21,577 bases of DNA, taken from the IMG/VR virus record IMGVR_UViG_3300006735_000314, positions 1 through 21,577 of that record; one strand, 5' to 3'. A program made the position numbers and the translations under genes. The notes beneath the pieces are model-generated. The model saw only the letters and a list, made by a program, of their open reading frames with translations, ran no database searches and was not told the origin of the DNA. This document shows, in pieces, positions 8,734-16,738 of this stretch (its first letter is position 1; each line of letters begins with the position of its first letter). Origin of the DNA: a virus.

Positions 8734-9654
8734 CTATCTCTGTTCGTTTGCTCTTTCTTGTAAAGCATCATCTGCTAATTGTCTTTCAACTGGGTCCGGG
8801 TCATTTCTTAATATATCGATTAATTTTTTCTTAGATACTTCACCTAAGAAATCTGTTGCTGAACCATTATCAAGTAGCCCTTGTAGTAGTGGTTCATCTT
8901 CACCATTGTCAGGAACATCAACATCACTATTGTCTGTATCTTCATCTCCGTCAATTTTGTAAAGGTTTGGAATGATGATTTGTCCACCCACCATATTTTG
9001 TGTAAACCCTCTATCTTGTGGGTTAATGTTAAACTCTAATACATATGGATTTTGTGATTCAAATTTTATTGTTCCAGCACCCCCACTATTTAGTGGACGA
9101 TATTGTATTGTTTCACCCATTTCAGAAAATTCAATTTTATATTCTTCGTCCTGTATTTTTTCATCTAATTGTAACATAAACTCAGTTCTATCTGGTGATG
9201 TCTCCACAAGTTCATATTTCATATCTCTGATAAATACTTCTTCTCTTGTAGGGTTATCTGTTTCATCACCGGTAGATTTAAAAAATTTTACTTCTCCATT
9301 AACAACTTCTCTATCAACTTGTCTATCCCAAATTTCTCCTGCCTCGTCCACAAATTGTGGTCTTTCTCTACCGGCTAGTCTTCTTAAAAATTTATAAGTT
9401 ACTTGATAATCTCCCTCACGAAATCCTAAATCTCGTAAGTGTTGACCAATGTTTATGTCGATAAAATCTAATCCATTATTAAAATGAATTTCATCTAATC
9501 CCATTATTTTACTAATAAGAAAATTACCTTCCATATCATAAACATATAGAACTGCAAAATCACTTGCTAAATCTCTACCCCAACTACTATAAACCTTTTC
9601 AGGATTAAAGTATTGGTTTCTTTCTTGTTGTGTAAATCCGTATTCGATAGCCAT
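8734..9654 (-). CDS. Virion-operon protein of unknown family (306 aa), probable baseplate component
   Basis: No family is recognised. The N-terminal ~115 residues look beta-rich (FAVLYVYDMEGNFLISKIMG ... DYQVTYKFLRRLAG), an arrangement that suggests an Ig- or fibronectin-like domain. Residues ~150-230 are again beta-rich, with TIQYRPLNSGGAGTIKF and PYVLEFNINPQDRGF. The segment at about 235-255 is an acidic Asp/Glu/Asn linker. The last ~45 residues are helical. The start overlaps the stop of the 245-aa gene by one base (TAATG). Its place between the gp6-like and 1305-aa genes makes a baseplate-peripheral role likely, but this is inference. Confidence 0.7.
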   Translation of the reverse strand: MAIEYGFTQQERNQYFNPEKVYSSWGRDLASDFAVLYVYDMEGNFLISKIMGLDEIHFNNGLDFIDINIGQHLRDLGFREGDYQVTYKFLRRLAGRERPQFVDEAGEIWDRQVDREVVNGEVKFFKSTGDETDNPTREEVFIRDMKYELVETSPDRTEFMLQLDEKIQDEEYKIEFSEMGETIQYRPLNSGGAGTIKFESQNPYVLEFNINPQDRGFTQNMVGGQIIIPNLYKIDGDEDTDNSDVDVPDNGEDEPLLQGLLDNGSATDFLGEVSKKKLIDILRNDPDPVERQLADDALQERANEQR

Positions 9655-10391
9655 TATTTTTCATCTCGTTGATATTTAAACCCTAATTTTAACCAAATTC
9701 TTTGACCCTCGTGTGTATGATATAATTGTTTGTTGATTATATCATCATAGTGGTATCCGTTTAAATCTCTTTTCAAATCTCTAAAATTAGCTCTTGGTCT
9801 ACCACCTCCACCTGGTCTTTTCTTTTTACCTTTCTTTCTAAACTTTTCTACTTTTATTTTATCTTGTCTAAACTTTACCCAACCTTCTGCATTTTTACCA
9901 CCTCTTGGTCCCTCTGCTCTGAAAAATTTATTTATTAATGAGTGTAGTTTGTCAGTTGATATTTCTGGTGTGTTTGATTCTGAAAAGTATTCATTCATAA
10001 CTTGAATTAAGTTATCTCGTTTTGTCATTTGAAATTCTACTTCTTCGTCAGTTGTTCCCTCAGCATCATCGCTATCATCTTCATCGTCCTCTGATTCTGG
10101 TTGAAAGTAGTATGTAAACTCAGTATCCATTTCCCCCTCAAAAAAGTATTGAGAGTTTTCTAAACGAACTTCCTCAAATTGTTCCTCTAATGCGATACCC
10201 GCTTCTTCAGATTCAAACGATACTAAAAATCCATCATCATCTCTTAATGGTGCATTGGCATCAACCGAACCTGAAATTTGTTGTTGTTGTTTTAAAAACT
10301 CAACTGCTCTTTGATATTCTAATTCAGCACCATTTAAAATATTACTATATAGTTCTGATTTTTTTGCTGCTTCACTTGGTAAATAAGGCAT
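9654..10391 (-). CDS. Virion-operon protein of unknown family (245 aa) with acidic and basic segments
   Basis: No family is recognised. The protein is sharply divided. The N-terminal ~40 residues are predicted helical (KKSELYSNILNGAELEYQRA and a Gln run). Residues ~95-117 form a strongly acidic patch of Glu/Asp. Residues ~120-165 are helical. Residues ~180-200 form a basic KKGKKKRPGGGGRPRANF patch, followed by a C-terminal domain rich in aromatic residues (LNGYHYDDIINKQLYHTHEG). Start and stop both overlap neighbours by one base (TAATG), so translation is coupled to the 385-aa and 306-aa genes. A structural or assembly role is suggested only by position. Confidence 0.7.
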   Translation of the reverse strand: MPYLPSEAAKKSELYSNILNGAELEYQRAVEFLKQQQQISGSVDANAPLRDDDGFLVSFESEEAGIALEEQFEEVRLENSQYFFEGEMDTEFTYYFQPESEDDEDDSDDAEGTTDEEVEFQMTKRDNLIQVMNEYFSESNTPEISTDKLHSLINKFFRAEGPRGGKNAEGWVKFRQDKIKVEKFRKKGKKKRPGGGGRPRANFRDLKRDLNGYHYDDIINKQLYHTHEGQRIWLKLGFKYQRDEK

Positions 10392-11548
10392 TATCTCACC
10401 ACTCTAAAATCATAGTTATCATCATAGAAATTTATTTGTTCATCTGTTGTTCCACTACCACTAACAACTTTAAATCCAAATCTGTAATTTCTCTCTGCTT
10501 GTAGTCCGTTCATTTGAACTCTGAAAAAATTACCTGTTGAATCACAACTAACTCTTGAACCTGTTCCATAAGGTATAATTACTTCTTCTGTATCTGCGTC
10601 TTTAACTTCATAGAATACTGAAGCGCTTGGTAAATATTTAATTGTTAGTTCTGCTGGTGTAGTGTCAAATGCAGTCGTTGGATATAATTCTCTACCAACA
10701 ATTCTAAATTTGACAATTGAATTTTCTTTATATTCTTGTCTTAAATTTTGGAAATATATTTTTAGTCTTTCTAAATCTGTTGTTGTTAATGGTGATAAAC
10801 TTCCTGTTGAAAAAGAACTATCGTCCCAAACTACTTCTAACTTAGGTGGATAGATTGTGTGTGTATCACGAGAAAAATATTTTAGATTTCCCAATCTTGA
10901 ACTATCACCCTCTTGTCCTGTGTTGAAATCAAACATTGACGAACTTGGGTGGTCTCCGTGAGAACCACTATCTTCTCTTTTAATTATAAATCCATTGTTA
11001 GGATAATCGGAAGATGAGTATATAAAGTTATTTACTAAGTCAGTTACATTTGCTCTAACATCTCGTCTATCAAATGTTATATCATAAGAAGTTGATACTT
11101 CATATTGACCTGAACTTGCAGTAAACCAAGAACCCCCGTCAGTCAATACTGAACCCGTTACCCAAGGTGTTTTTGCTTGGTGGTCTCTATATTGATAAGT
11201 AGCTCCGTCATCTGTTACTGGGTCGTGGTCAAGTTTTCCTGTTCCTTGTTTCCAACTACCACTAACCATATAAATATGAAGTGGTTGTTCTGCTTCAACT
11301 TCTTCAGAAGTTGCGTCATATAAATTTAAATAATACTTTGCAGTAGAAGGTATTTTTCCGTCCTGTATTGATTGTGAAATATAAGTTAAATCAAAGTCAA
11401 TCAATACTCTGGATACATTTCCTACCGTACCATTATTATTTACAACTTTATTAATTTCTAATATTTCATCTAAACCTGTATTTCTTGATGCGGTTGTTCC
11501 ACCTGAATAAAGTGTTGTATCTCTTTTACCGAATTCAAAATAATGCAT
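10391..11548 (-). CDS. Baseplate-associated protein with DNRLRE-like beta-sandwich domain (385 aa)
   Basis: The N-terminal ~250 residues resemble the DNRLRE/disaggregatase-repeat type beta sandwich. They show a degenerate 'D-x-T-L-Y-S-G... N-x-G-x-D-x-I-L' opening, then RVLIDFDLTYISQSI, then STAKYYLNLYDA, the usual 'FDls-ip... sA-x-L-x-Ly' pattern. Residues ~255-385 contain two or three further strand-rich blocks (IVKFRIVGRELYPT, and AERNYRFGFKVVSG), possibly a second beta domain. The gene starts where the gp6-like gene's predecessor cassette ends and overlaps its neighbours by one base on each side. DNRLRE-like domains occur on bacterial surface and carbohydrate-active proteins, so a role in surface contact is plausible. 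No catalytic residue is evident. Assignment is by pattern reading only. Confidence 0.65.
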   Translation of the reverse strand: MHYFEFGKRDTTLYSGGTTASRNTGLDEILEINKVVNNNGTVGNVSRVLIDFDLTYISQSIQDGKIPSTAKYYLNLYDATSEEVEAEQPLHIYMVSGSWKQGTGKLDHDPVTDDGATYQYRDHQAKTPWVTGSVLTDGGSWFTASSGQYEVSTSYDITFDRRDVRANVTDLVNNFIYSSSDYPNNGFIIKREDSGSHGDHPSSSMFDFNTGQEGDSSRLGNLKYFSRDTHTIYPPKLEVVWDDSSFSTGSLSPLTTTDLERLKIYFQNLRQEYKENSIVKFRIVGRELYPTTAFDTTPAELTIKYLPSASVFYEVKDADTEEVIIPYGTGSRVSCDSTGNFFRVQMNGLQAERNYRFGFKVVSGSGTTDEQINFYDDNYDFRVVR

Positions 11549-13515
11549 TATCTATCTCCTACTACTCTACCCTCGATATCATTATCAGGGAATTTAAGTT
11601 CAAATATACTTGGGTCTAATGAAGTATATATAATTCCATTTTTACTTGCAGAATTTATATCATATACATTACCACTATATCCATCACTTGCTGAATGTTT
11701 ATTTTCAATTAGAATTAAATCATTGTTTGAGTTGTTAATTTGTGGTGGAACTAATGATACCACGCCTTCACAAGTAGAAATTTGGTATGCTAAATCACTC
11801 AATACAATTGGTTGATTTATTTGCCATTTCTCAATTTGGAAAAACTCTTTTACTTTTTGTATTGTTCTAAGTAAAACATCATTTTTATTGTATCCTCGTT
11901 TTGTGATAATATCATATTTTACACAAATATTAATAACATACCCGTCTTTGATATTGATAGCATCTGTTAATATTCTGTATTGTGAAAGATATGTTTTAAT
12001 GTTTTGTTTTACTGCTCTATTTAATCTAGTTAAATTTTTATTTGAATCATAACCTAATAAATACATATTTAATGCGAGTGGGTTAAGAACTTCTTCTGTT
12101 CCCCTAGTATCAACGACCTGTCCGTCAATAACTTGTAATTGTCCAACCGCTTCTAATTGTTCATCTTGAACGATATATGCTTTTGCTACATTTCCATATT
12201 TATGTGGTAATGAATAAACTCTTGTTATGTAGTCTGCCTTTGTTACCGCTCTATTTTGTGCATTGAAGTAGGCTGCTGCATTTTCTTTTATTTCTGTAAT
12301 GGTTTCTATTGAAGCACCACCTGACGCAGGTTCTTCATTATTTACCACAAGACTATCTTCTACTTCTGCTAATGTGGTAAGATTTAAACCTGTTGTTGAA
12401 TTCGTATAAGTTAATCTATTAAATGATTGAATAGTATTTGTAGGAACATTATGTTCTACTGCTCCACCATAATTGTAAGTTATGGTGAGTGTTGTATTTG
12501 CAGGTGCTAATCCAAATGTTCTTGTTTTTAAAAAATTACTTGGGTCAATCGAATCATCTAACCTTGACACACCAAAACCTAATCTGGAACCAACATTATC
12601 TGGATTTGGAATTAGTTCCTCGTCTGCGTTATCACTAACCCCGGAACCAAATAGTAATTCCATTTTATTATCACTACGAACTCTTGTTGTAAATCTTCTG
12701 GCAGTCTTGATAAGTTTTAATAAATAAGGTGTATCATTTTTAAACTCTGCTAATTCAGGGTCGTTAAGAGTTGAATTCTCTTCATCTTCAAATACTGTGT
12801 CTTGTGCTAAAAATGGGACCTCATAGTATTTGTTGTCTTGACTATCTCTTACATCTACGATTGATGTAACTTTTTCCTTTGACAAAACTAATTTATCAAA
12901 TTCAATTGCGTTAGTAAAAGCAAATTCTTCTATCTCTCTAATCCCAGATTGAGCAATACCTTTTTTAGTAAGTCTAAAATTAGTAGGGTCTGTTCCTGAT
13001 GTAGGTTGTAACATTTTTATTTCCATAGTATCTAATGAACTTGACACTTTAAAATCAACATCATCTAATATAGTAAACTCCGTTCCGTTGTTTGATAATA
13101 CGGTAGAGTTTGATTGAATTTTTCCTGCAAAATCTAAATCAGGAACAAATCCATCGTCTCCGTCTGACTTTGCCGGAACATCAATACTAAAAGTTAATTC
13201 TGCCATAGCAGGTGTTGCTAATCTTGGTTTATATCCATATGATTGTGCTATTGATAAAACATTTTTTCTTTCTTCTGAAAATTGTAAAAGTGTTTCTCTA
13301 AATTGGTTATCAACATAGTAATTCAATACATCACCGACATAAGCAGCCATTTCAACAAACATCATACCTGGTGATGCTTCATTGAAATCATTGTATTGAT
13401 TTGGGAAATAAGTTTTTGCAAACTCAATTAAATTTTCTCTTATATCGGCAAAATCTCTACCAAGATAATTTACTTCTTTTTTTATTGCTCTTTTGTTTGT
13501 TCCGTAGTCGGCCAT
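11548..13515 (-). CDS. Baseplate wedge protein, gp6 / gpJ family
   Basis: This is the 655-aa baseplate wedge subunit that, in contractile tails, forms the iris-like ring around the hub. Residues 42-103 carry the characteristic opening (YNDFNEASPGMMFVEMAAYV, then GDVLNYYVDNQFRETLLQ and QSYGYKPRLATPA). Beta segments follow, including MELLFGSG (285-292) and TLTITYNYGG (342-351). The region NRAVTKADYITRVYS (421-435) matches the conserved 'RAVT-x-x-D-Y' motif of the J/gp6 family. Length is close to T4 gp6 (660 aa). It lies directly downstream of the gp25-like gene with a one-base TAATG overlap, reproducing the W-J order of P2-like and the wedge set of T4-like phages. A gene symbol is withheld because naming differs between phages. 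Confidence 0.9.
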   Translation of the reverse strand: MADYGTNKRAIKKEVNYLGRDFADIRENLIEFAKTYFPNQYNDFNEASPGMMFVEMAAYVGDVLNYYVDNQFRETLLQFSEERKNVLSIAQSYGYKPRLATPAMAELTFSIDVPAKSDGDDGFVPDLDFAGKIQSNSTVLSNNGTEFTILDDVDFKVSSSLDTMEIKMLQPTSGTDPTNFRLTKKGIAQSGIREIEEFAFTNAIEFDKLVLSKEKVTSIVDVRDSQDNKYYEVPFLAQDTVFEDEENSTLNDPELAEFKNDTPYLLKLIKTARRFTTRVRSDNKMELLFGSGVSDNADEELIPNPDNVGSRLGFGVSRLDDSIDPSNFLKTRTFGLAPANTTLTITYNYGGAVEHNVPTNTIQSFNRLTYTNSTTGLNLTTLAEVEDSLVVNNEEPASGGASIETITEIKENAAAYFNAQNRAVTKADYITRVYSLPHKYGNVAKAYIVQDEQLEAVGQLQVIDGQVVDTRGTEEVLNPLALNMYLLGYDSNKNLTRLNRAVKQNIKTYLSQYRILTDAINIKDGYVINICVKYDIITKRGYNKNDVLLRTIQKVKEFFQIEKWQINQPIVLSDLAYQISTCEGVVSLVPPQINNSNNDLILIENKHSASDGYSGNVYDINSASKNGIIYTSLDPSIFELKFPDNDIEGRVVGDR

Positions 13516-13925
13516 TATTGCTCTCCAATTCTAAAGTCAAAATTTAATATTTCAATGTCTTGTGGGTTTAATGAAACTGAAAACTCTACTTGTATATTGA
13601 CTTGATTTTGTTCTTGTACGGTAAATACATTGTTTATATTAATATAAGGTAAAAACTTTTCAGTAGATAGTCTGATAGTAGAATTAATTTCCTCATCTAA
13701 ATTTACTCTTTGTTCAAAAACAAGACTTTTTAAATTACTACCAAAATCTGGTTGAAATACTCTTTCACCCGGTGTTGTCAACAATAAGTTTCTAAGATTT
13801 GCTTTTGATTGTTCTAATATGGTTTTTGTTTTATAAAAAAAACCTTCAGGACTATATCCCAATGGAAATCTTATTCCAACATACTTGTCGTCATTTCTAT
13901 CTATTTCTCTTACACTTCTTGCCAT
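13515..13925 (-). CDS. Baseplate wedge protein, gp25-like (W family)
   Basis: The 136-aa length is typical of gp25-like proteins (T4 gp25 is 132 aa). These proteins link the wedge to the tail tube and sheath and help start sheath assembly. The key signature is LLTTPGERVFQPDFGSNL at residues 48-65, the family's 'GER-x-x-x-P-x-F-G' (EPR-type) motif. It is preceded by a helix (TILEQSKANLRNLL) and followed by two C-terminal strands (VNIQVEFSVSL, ILNFDFRIG). Although the family is often called 'lysozyme-like', the motif here is structural rather than catalytic. It overlaps the 160-aa gene upstream and the gp6-like gene downstream by single bases. Confidence 0.92.
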   Translation of the reverse strand: MARSVREIDRNDDKYVGIRFPLGYSPEGFFYKTKTILEQSKANLRNLLLTTPGERVFQPDFGSNLKSLVFEQRVNLDEEINSTIRLSTEKFLPYININNVFTVQEQNQVNIQVEFSVSLNPQDIEILNFDFRIGEQ

Positions 13926-14407
13926 TATGGTCTAAACCCACTTTCACCTTTTTTCTTTTTATCCATCGCTTTCATCAAACCAGAATAATCACGAGTTAGT
14001 GCATTTTGAACATCTTCAGGAACTTGGTCTACTGAAACACCTGCCTTTTTGATTGTATCAACTGCTGCCATTTCTCTTGCTTTTTCTTTATTCTGACCTC
14101 TACCTAAATCCCCATAACCCAATACATCTGCCATATTATCACTACCCAATACACCACCGCCCAATGTTGGATATTCATCGTCCATTGGTGCTCCTAATGG
14201 TTTGGTTTGATTCAATACTTCATTTAACGCTGGGTTTTTTGAATATTGTTTGTTAGGTTTACTGATAACCTTTTTAGGTTTAGGTTGTGAAATCGTTTCT
14301 GCTAATTTGATTTCTTTTTCTTCATTAATAAATATCTCACTCAGTTGTTTTTTGACTTCTTTGCGAACAACTAATTCAATAATATTTCTTAATTTATTTT
14401 TGTTCAT
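13925..14407 (-). CDS. Small lysine-rich protein of the virion operon (160 aa), unknown
   Basis: No family is recognised. The first ~35 residues form an amphipathic helix rich in Lys and Ile (LRNIIELVVRKEVKKQLSEI). A Pro/Lys/Asn-rich linker follows (~40-70), then a Gly/Asp-rich centre (GGGVLGSDNMADVLGYGDLG) and a helical C-terminus ending in a Lys run. The start is well supported by AAGGAG seven bases upstream of the ATG. It lies between the gp5-like hub gene and gp25, a position that in related phages is taken by baseplate or assembly factors. The composition would fit a small assembly chaperone or a disordered structural linker. Both are speculation. Confidence 0.7.
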   Translation of the reverse strand: MNKNKLRNIIELVVRKEVKKQLSEIFINEEKEIKLAETISQPKPKKVISKPNKQYSKNPALNEVLNQTKPLGAPMDDEYPTLGGGVLGSDNMADVLGYGDLGRGQNKEKAREMAAVDTIKKAGVSVDQVPEDVQNALTRDYSGLMKAMDKKKKGESGFRP

Positions 14408-14409
14408 TT

Positions 14410-15936
14410 TTAACTCCTTGCTTTAAATATATTTTGATATGACCTAGCCTGGTCTGCCATACCTATATTACCACTAATGCCTGAAACTTGGTTTTCGAAA
14501 CCACTCAATCCACCATTACTAATATATCTTCCTAATGCTTCATCACTTGGGTTATCACCAAGAACACCCTTTAAATCTCCTACACCATCAAAACTATCAA
14601 AACTTCCGTCAGCTAATAATCCACTTACGGCTGCTGCACTTGGTGGAACCGTTGATATTGCACTTTGTAGTTGAGATGCTTTTTGTAATTGTTCTGAAGA
14701 TGCTTTTTCCAATTCTTCTAATTTTTTGATTTGCTCATCTGTGATATTTGACACATCATCAATGATACCACCAAATCCTGCTGGTATAGGTAATACTGCT
14801 TTAATCTCCTCAATTGTTTTTGTTTCCAATCTTGACATACTTAAAAATTCTAAACCAATAATCGCTTGTATAAATGCTTCTGCTCCTTTTAAACCTTTCA
14901 TAATTTCTTTAACACCTAAAGGTATAGTAAATGGATTTACTAATTTAGGAACACCTAATAACATACCTTTAAAAAAGTCCGATATACCAAACATCATTTT
15001 TAAAAATCCCATCATTTCTAATTGTGGAAATGGTATTCCTGGTTTTGTTGTAGTTAATATTGTTCCACCATTTTCAATATCAAGGTCTATCGTGCTTCTT
15101 CTTGGTCTTAATCTAATCCTATCAGCAGCTTCTATTAGAACATTACCTCTATCAGAACTGATGTTAATATCATCTCTTGAATATATTCCTACTTTATTTT
15201 TTTTAGCATTTAATGTAATTCTATTTGAGTTTAAAAATATTTGCTCTCCCCCATAAGTCTCATAGGTTTCAAAATCTATACCAACTGGATATGTTGGTTG
15301 TGGTTCATCAGTTGTTAGTGATATAAATGTTTTGTTATCTGCTGCTATCCTAACATTTGGTGAATTAGGACTTGAAGGTTGATTACTACTCAATTGAATA
15401 TAGTTTCCAAATCTACCCTGCAGTAATGTTTTTCCTTCTTCATAAGGTGGGGATAATGGTGCTAAATCAACAAAGGTTTTACCATATGGTTTTAATTCTC
15501 TATCAGCAAAATTATCTTTAATATCTTTGTTATTTGTAAATGGTGAAACTAATTTTTGATTACGACCATCTTTTTTATAATTTATAGATACATTACTATC
15601 ACTTAGTCGTGATAAATAATAATGAACATCTTTGTATGTAAAACCTAACCACTCCTCGCCAACCAATGGATACTGAATAATATTAGAGTTCATTGGTCTA
15701 AACAATCTTAATTCTTCATCATCGTTTTGTGAGTATACAAATCTACCTCTAACAAATTCTGGAACGTCATCTATATTAATTTCGTCCACTACAAAAACTT
15801 CTAATATTGCATTAGTTTCTGGTTCCACATTTGTAATGTGTGCCTTTGCTAAAACATCACGCAGTTCTTTCTTTGTAACAAGACCATCGCCCTGTATATA
15901 TAAATTGTCAAGTGGTGTATCCACTATCTTGGCCAT
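14410..15936 (-). CDS. gp5/VgrG-like baseplate hub (central spike) protein
   Basis: The 508-aa protein has a probable OB-fold at about residues 55-115 (FVRGRFVYSQND ... PLVGEEWLGFTYKDVHYYLS). Next comes LLQGRFGNYIQLSSNQ (171-186), a signature I associate with gp5-like hub proteins of marine T4-type phages. Residues ~233-280 hold short alternating strands (QIFLNSNRITLNAKKNKVGI, YSRDDINISS, GNVLIEAADRIRLRPRR), consistent with a trimeric beta-helix spike as in gp5C/VgrG. A hydrophobic helical region (~305-365), a coiled coil (~398-425) and a Gly/Ser-rich tail follow. I see no lysozyme domain inserted, unlike T4 gp5. The start directly abuts the stop of the 129-aa gene (TAAATG). The family assignment is probable rather than certain. 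Confidence 0.7.
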   Translation of the reverse strand: MAKIVDTPLDNLYIQGDGLVTKKELRDVLAKAHITNVEPETNAILEVFVVDEINIDDVPEFVRGRFVYSQNDDEELRLFRPMNSNIIQYPLVGEEWLGFTYKDVHYYLSRLSDSNVSINYKKDGRNQKLVSPFTNNKDIKDNFADRELKPYGKTFVDLAPLSPPYEEGKTLLQGRFGNYIQLSSNQPSSPNSPNVRIAADNKTFISLTTDEPQPTYPVGIDFETYETYGGEQIFLNSNRITLNAKKNKVGIYSRDDINISSDRGNVLIEAADRIRLRPRRSTIDLDIENGGTILTTTKPGIPFPQLEMMGFLKMMFGISDFFKGMLLGVPKLVNPFTIPLGVKEIMKGLKGAEAFIQAIIGLEFLSMSRLETKTIEEIKAVLPIPAGFGGIIDDVSNITDEQIKKLEELEKASSEQLQKASQLQSAISTVPPSAAAVSGLLADGSFDSFDGVGDLKGVLGDNPSDEALGRYISNGGLSGFENQVSGISGNIGMADQARSYQNIFKARS

Positions 15937-16326
15937 TTAATTTTCCTTACTGATTGAATTTTCTATTTCGTCTTTTTTGATTTGTAACTCTTGAACATCA
16001 GACTCTATTGCATCCATAAGTTGTTTCTTTTCATTTTCAGATAAACCAAACTCATCTCCACTATCCGATACTCTCTTTTCTGCTGCTGTAATTCTTTGAA
16101 CGATTGTTGCTAACTTAACAAGTTGTTCATCGTTCTTGACATTAATTTCTAAATACTCTTTTAACATAGGGATAATCTGAACGGCTGTATCTCCGTCCTT
16201 GATAAATCCCACAACCTCTTTCATCAATACTTCTAATTGTGTTTTATTGGTTTTGGAATTATCGTATATGTCCTTAAAGACATCTGATAAGGTTTTACCC
16301 TTGAATATTTCGTAATCGTTCGCCAT
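15937..16326 (-). CDS. Small helical protein heading the late virion operon (129 aa), unknown
   Basis: No family is recognised. The sequence is almost entirely helical and strongly charged, with heptad-like patterns over ~85-129 (EKKQLMDAIESDVQELQIKK). It contains no signal peptide or membrane span. It is the first gene of the leftward virion operon, 49 bp downstream of an exact TATAAATA late promoter, and is followed without a gap by the gp5-like hub gene. A role as an assembly factor or minor tail component would suit this place. There is no direct sequence evidence for it. Confidence 0.7.
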   Translation of the reverse strand: MANDYEIFKGKTLSDVFKDIYDNSKTNKTQLEVLMKEVVGFIKDGDTAVQIIPMLKEYLEINVKNDEQLVKLATIVQRITAAEKRVSDSGDEFGLSENEKKQLMDAIESDVQELQIKKDEIENSISKEN

Positions 16327-16339
16327 AGTTTTTACCTAA

Positions 16340-16354
16340 CAATAAATAGTTAAA
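16340..16354 (-). promoter_or_regulatory. Shortened relative of the 25-bp intergenic element
   Basis: The plus-strand sequence caataaatagttaaa joins the two ends of the 25-bp element found at 1174-1198 and 3915-3939, missing the central ten bases. It lies downstream of the TATAAATA promoter, so it would fall in the 5' leader of the late mRNA, 13 nt from the first ATG. The similarity may be chance in AT-rich DNA. Confidence 0.25.
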
Positions 16355-16374
16355 TGTTAAAAAATAGGAATATA

Positions 16375-16382
16375 TATTTATA
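16375..16382 (-). promoter_or_regulatory. T4-type late promoter (TATAAATA)
   Basis: The leftward strand reads TATAAATA exactly, the T4 late-promoter -10 consensus recognised by the gp55 sigma factor. It sits 49-56 bp upstream of the first gene of the virion operon, which leaves room for a short leader. I saw no other exact copy on this strand in the gaps between genes. A gp55-like sigma gene lies at 18445-19170, which supports the assignment. Confidence 0.7.
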
Positions 16383-16424
16383 TACCAGTTTATTTTTTTG
16401 ATTTTACTATATAGTTATTATACG

Positions 16425-16446
16425 AAATCGGTTTCAAGACCGATTT
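16425..16446 (+). promoter_or_regulatory. Perfect 8-bp stem-loop in the leader of the rightward membrane gene
   Basis: AAATCGGT and ACCGATTT form a perfect 8-bp stem around a 6-nt loop (TTCAAG), followed by TTTTTG. It lies 27 nt upstream of the ATG of the 73-aa gene and just ahead of its ribosome site. No other rightward gene lies upstream in the window, so it is more likely a 5' stabilising or attenuator hairpin than a terminator for upstream transcription. Confidence 0.6.
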
Positions 16447-16472
16447 TTGTTCATTTAAAGGGGGAAACTAAA

Positions 16473-16694
16473 ATGAAAGACACAATCAAAATGATTATGG
16501 ACGCAGTAGGTGGAATTAAAGACTTACTACTTCACATAATCGGCTTAGGTGTTCTCGTACAATTAGTATTTGTAGGGGGATTCTTAGGAATTGACATTGT
16601 TGGTAATTTGATTAGTTTAGTAAATCTAATTGGTAATGCAGGATTTGCTGGATTTATATCACTAATCGTGATACTCGGATTACTCAACAAATAA
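16473..16694 (+). CDS. Small two-span membrane protein (73 aa), only rightward gene
   Basis: I place the start at 16473, because a strong ribosome site (AAAGGGGGA, 16458-16466) precedes this ATG. The longer frame from 16398 would run through the leader hairpin. The product, starting MKDTIKMIMDAVGGIKDLLL, is very hydrophobic, with likely membrane segments at about residues 17-40 (HIIGLGVLVQLVFVGGFLG) and 53-71 (GFAGFISLIVILGLL). The short ends carry a few Lys. Size and topology would suit a holin, an antiholin or a superinfection/immunity-type membrane protein. No motif separates these. It is an isolated monocistronic unit on the opposite strand to every other gene, with a 5' stem-loop and its own strong terminator, a layout suggesting high or separately timed expression. 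Confidence 0.75.
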   Translation: MKDTIKMIMDAVGGIKDLLLHIIGLGVLVQLVFVGGFLGIDIVGNLISLVNLIGNAGFAGFISLIVILGLLNK

Positions 16695-16704
16695 AGGTGG
16701 ATTA

Positions 16705-16734
16705 AAAAAGGGGAATAGAAATATTCCCCTTTTT
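16705..16734. terminator. Strong bidirectional rho-independent terminator
   Basis: A perfect 13-bp stem (AAAAAGGGGAATA with TATTCCCCTTTTT) closes on a GAAA tetraloop. It starts 10 nt after the stop of the rightward 73-aa gene and lies 4 nt beyond the stop of the leftward 26-codon ORF. The A/T ends supply a U-run in both directions, so it can end both convergent transcripts. Confidence 0.92.
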
Positions 16735-16738
16735 GTTT

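Noticed and set aside
8135-8962. A 275-codon open frame on the plus strand opposite the 286-aa and 306-aa genes
   Set aside because: It is the antisense of low-complexity coding sequence (poly-Phe and poly-Gly opposite poly-Lys and poly-Pro), has no sensible ribosome site and crosses two coupled minus-strand genes.
14726-15256. A 176-codon plus-strand open frame opposite the gp5-like gene
   Set aside because: The opposite strand carries recognisable hub-protein motifs, while this frame has skewed Ile/Ser/Pro composition and no ribosome site.
16425-16446. Leader stem-loop read as a terminator
   Set aside because: It is followed by T's on the plus strand, but there is no plus-strand gene upstream to terminate. 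In the leftward direction there is no T-run after the stem.
16398-16472. Upstream extension of the 73-aa membrane protein to an earlier ATG
   Set aside because: The extension would translate the leader stem-loop and lacks a ribosome site, while the internal ATG at 16473 has a very strong one.
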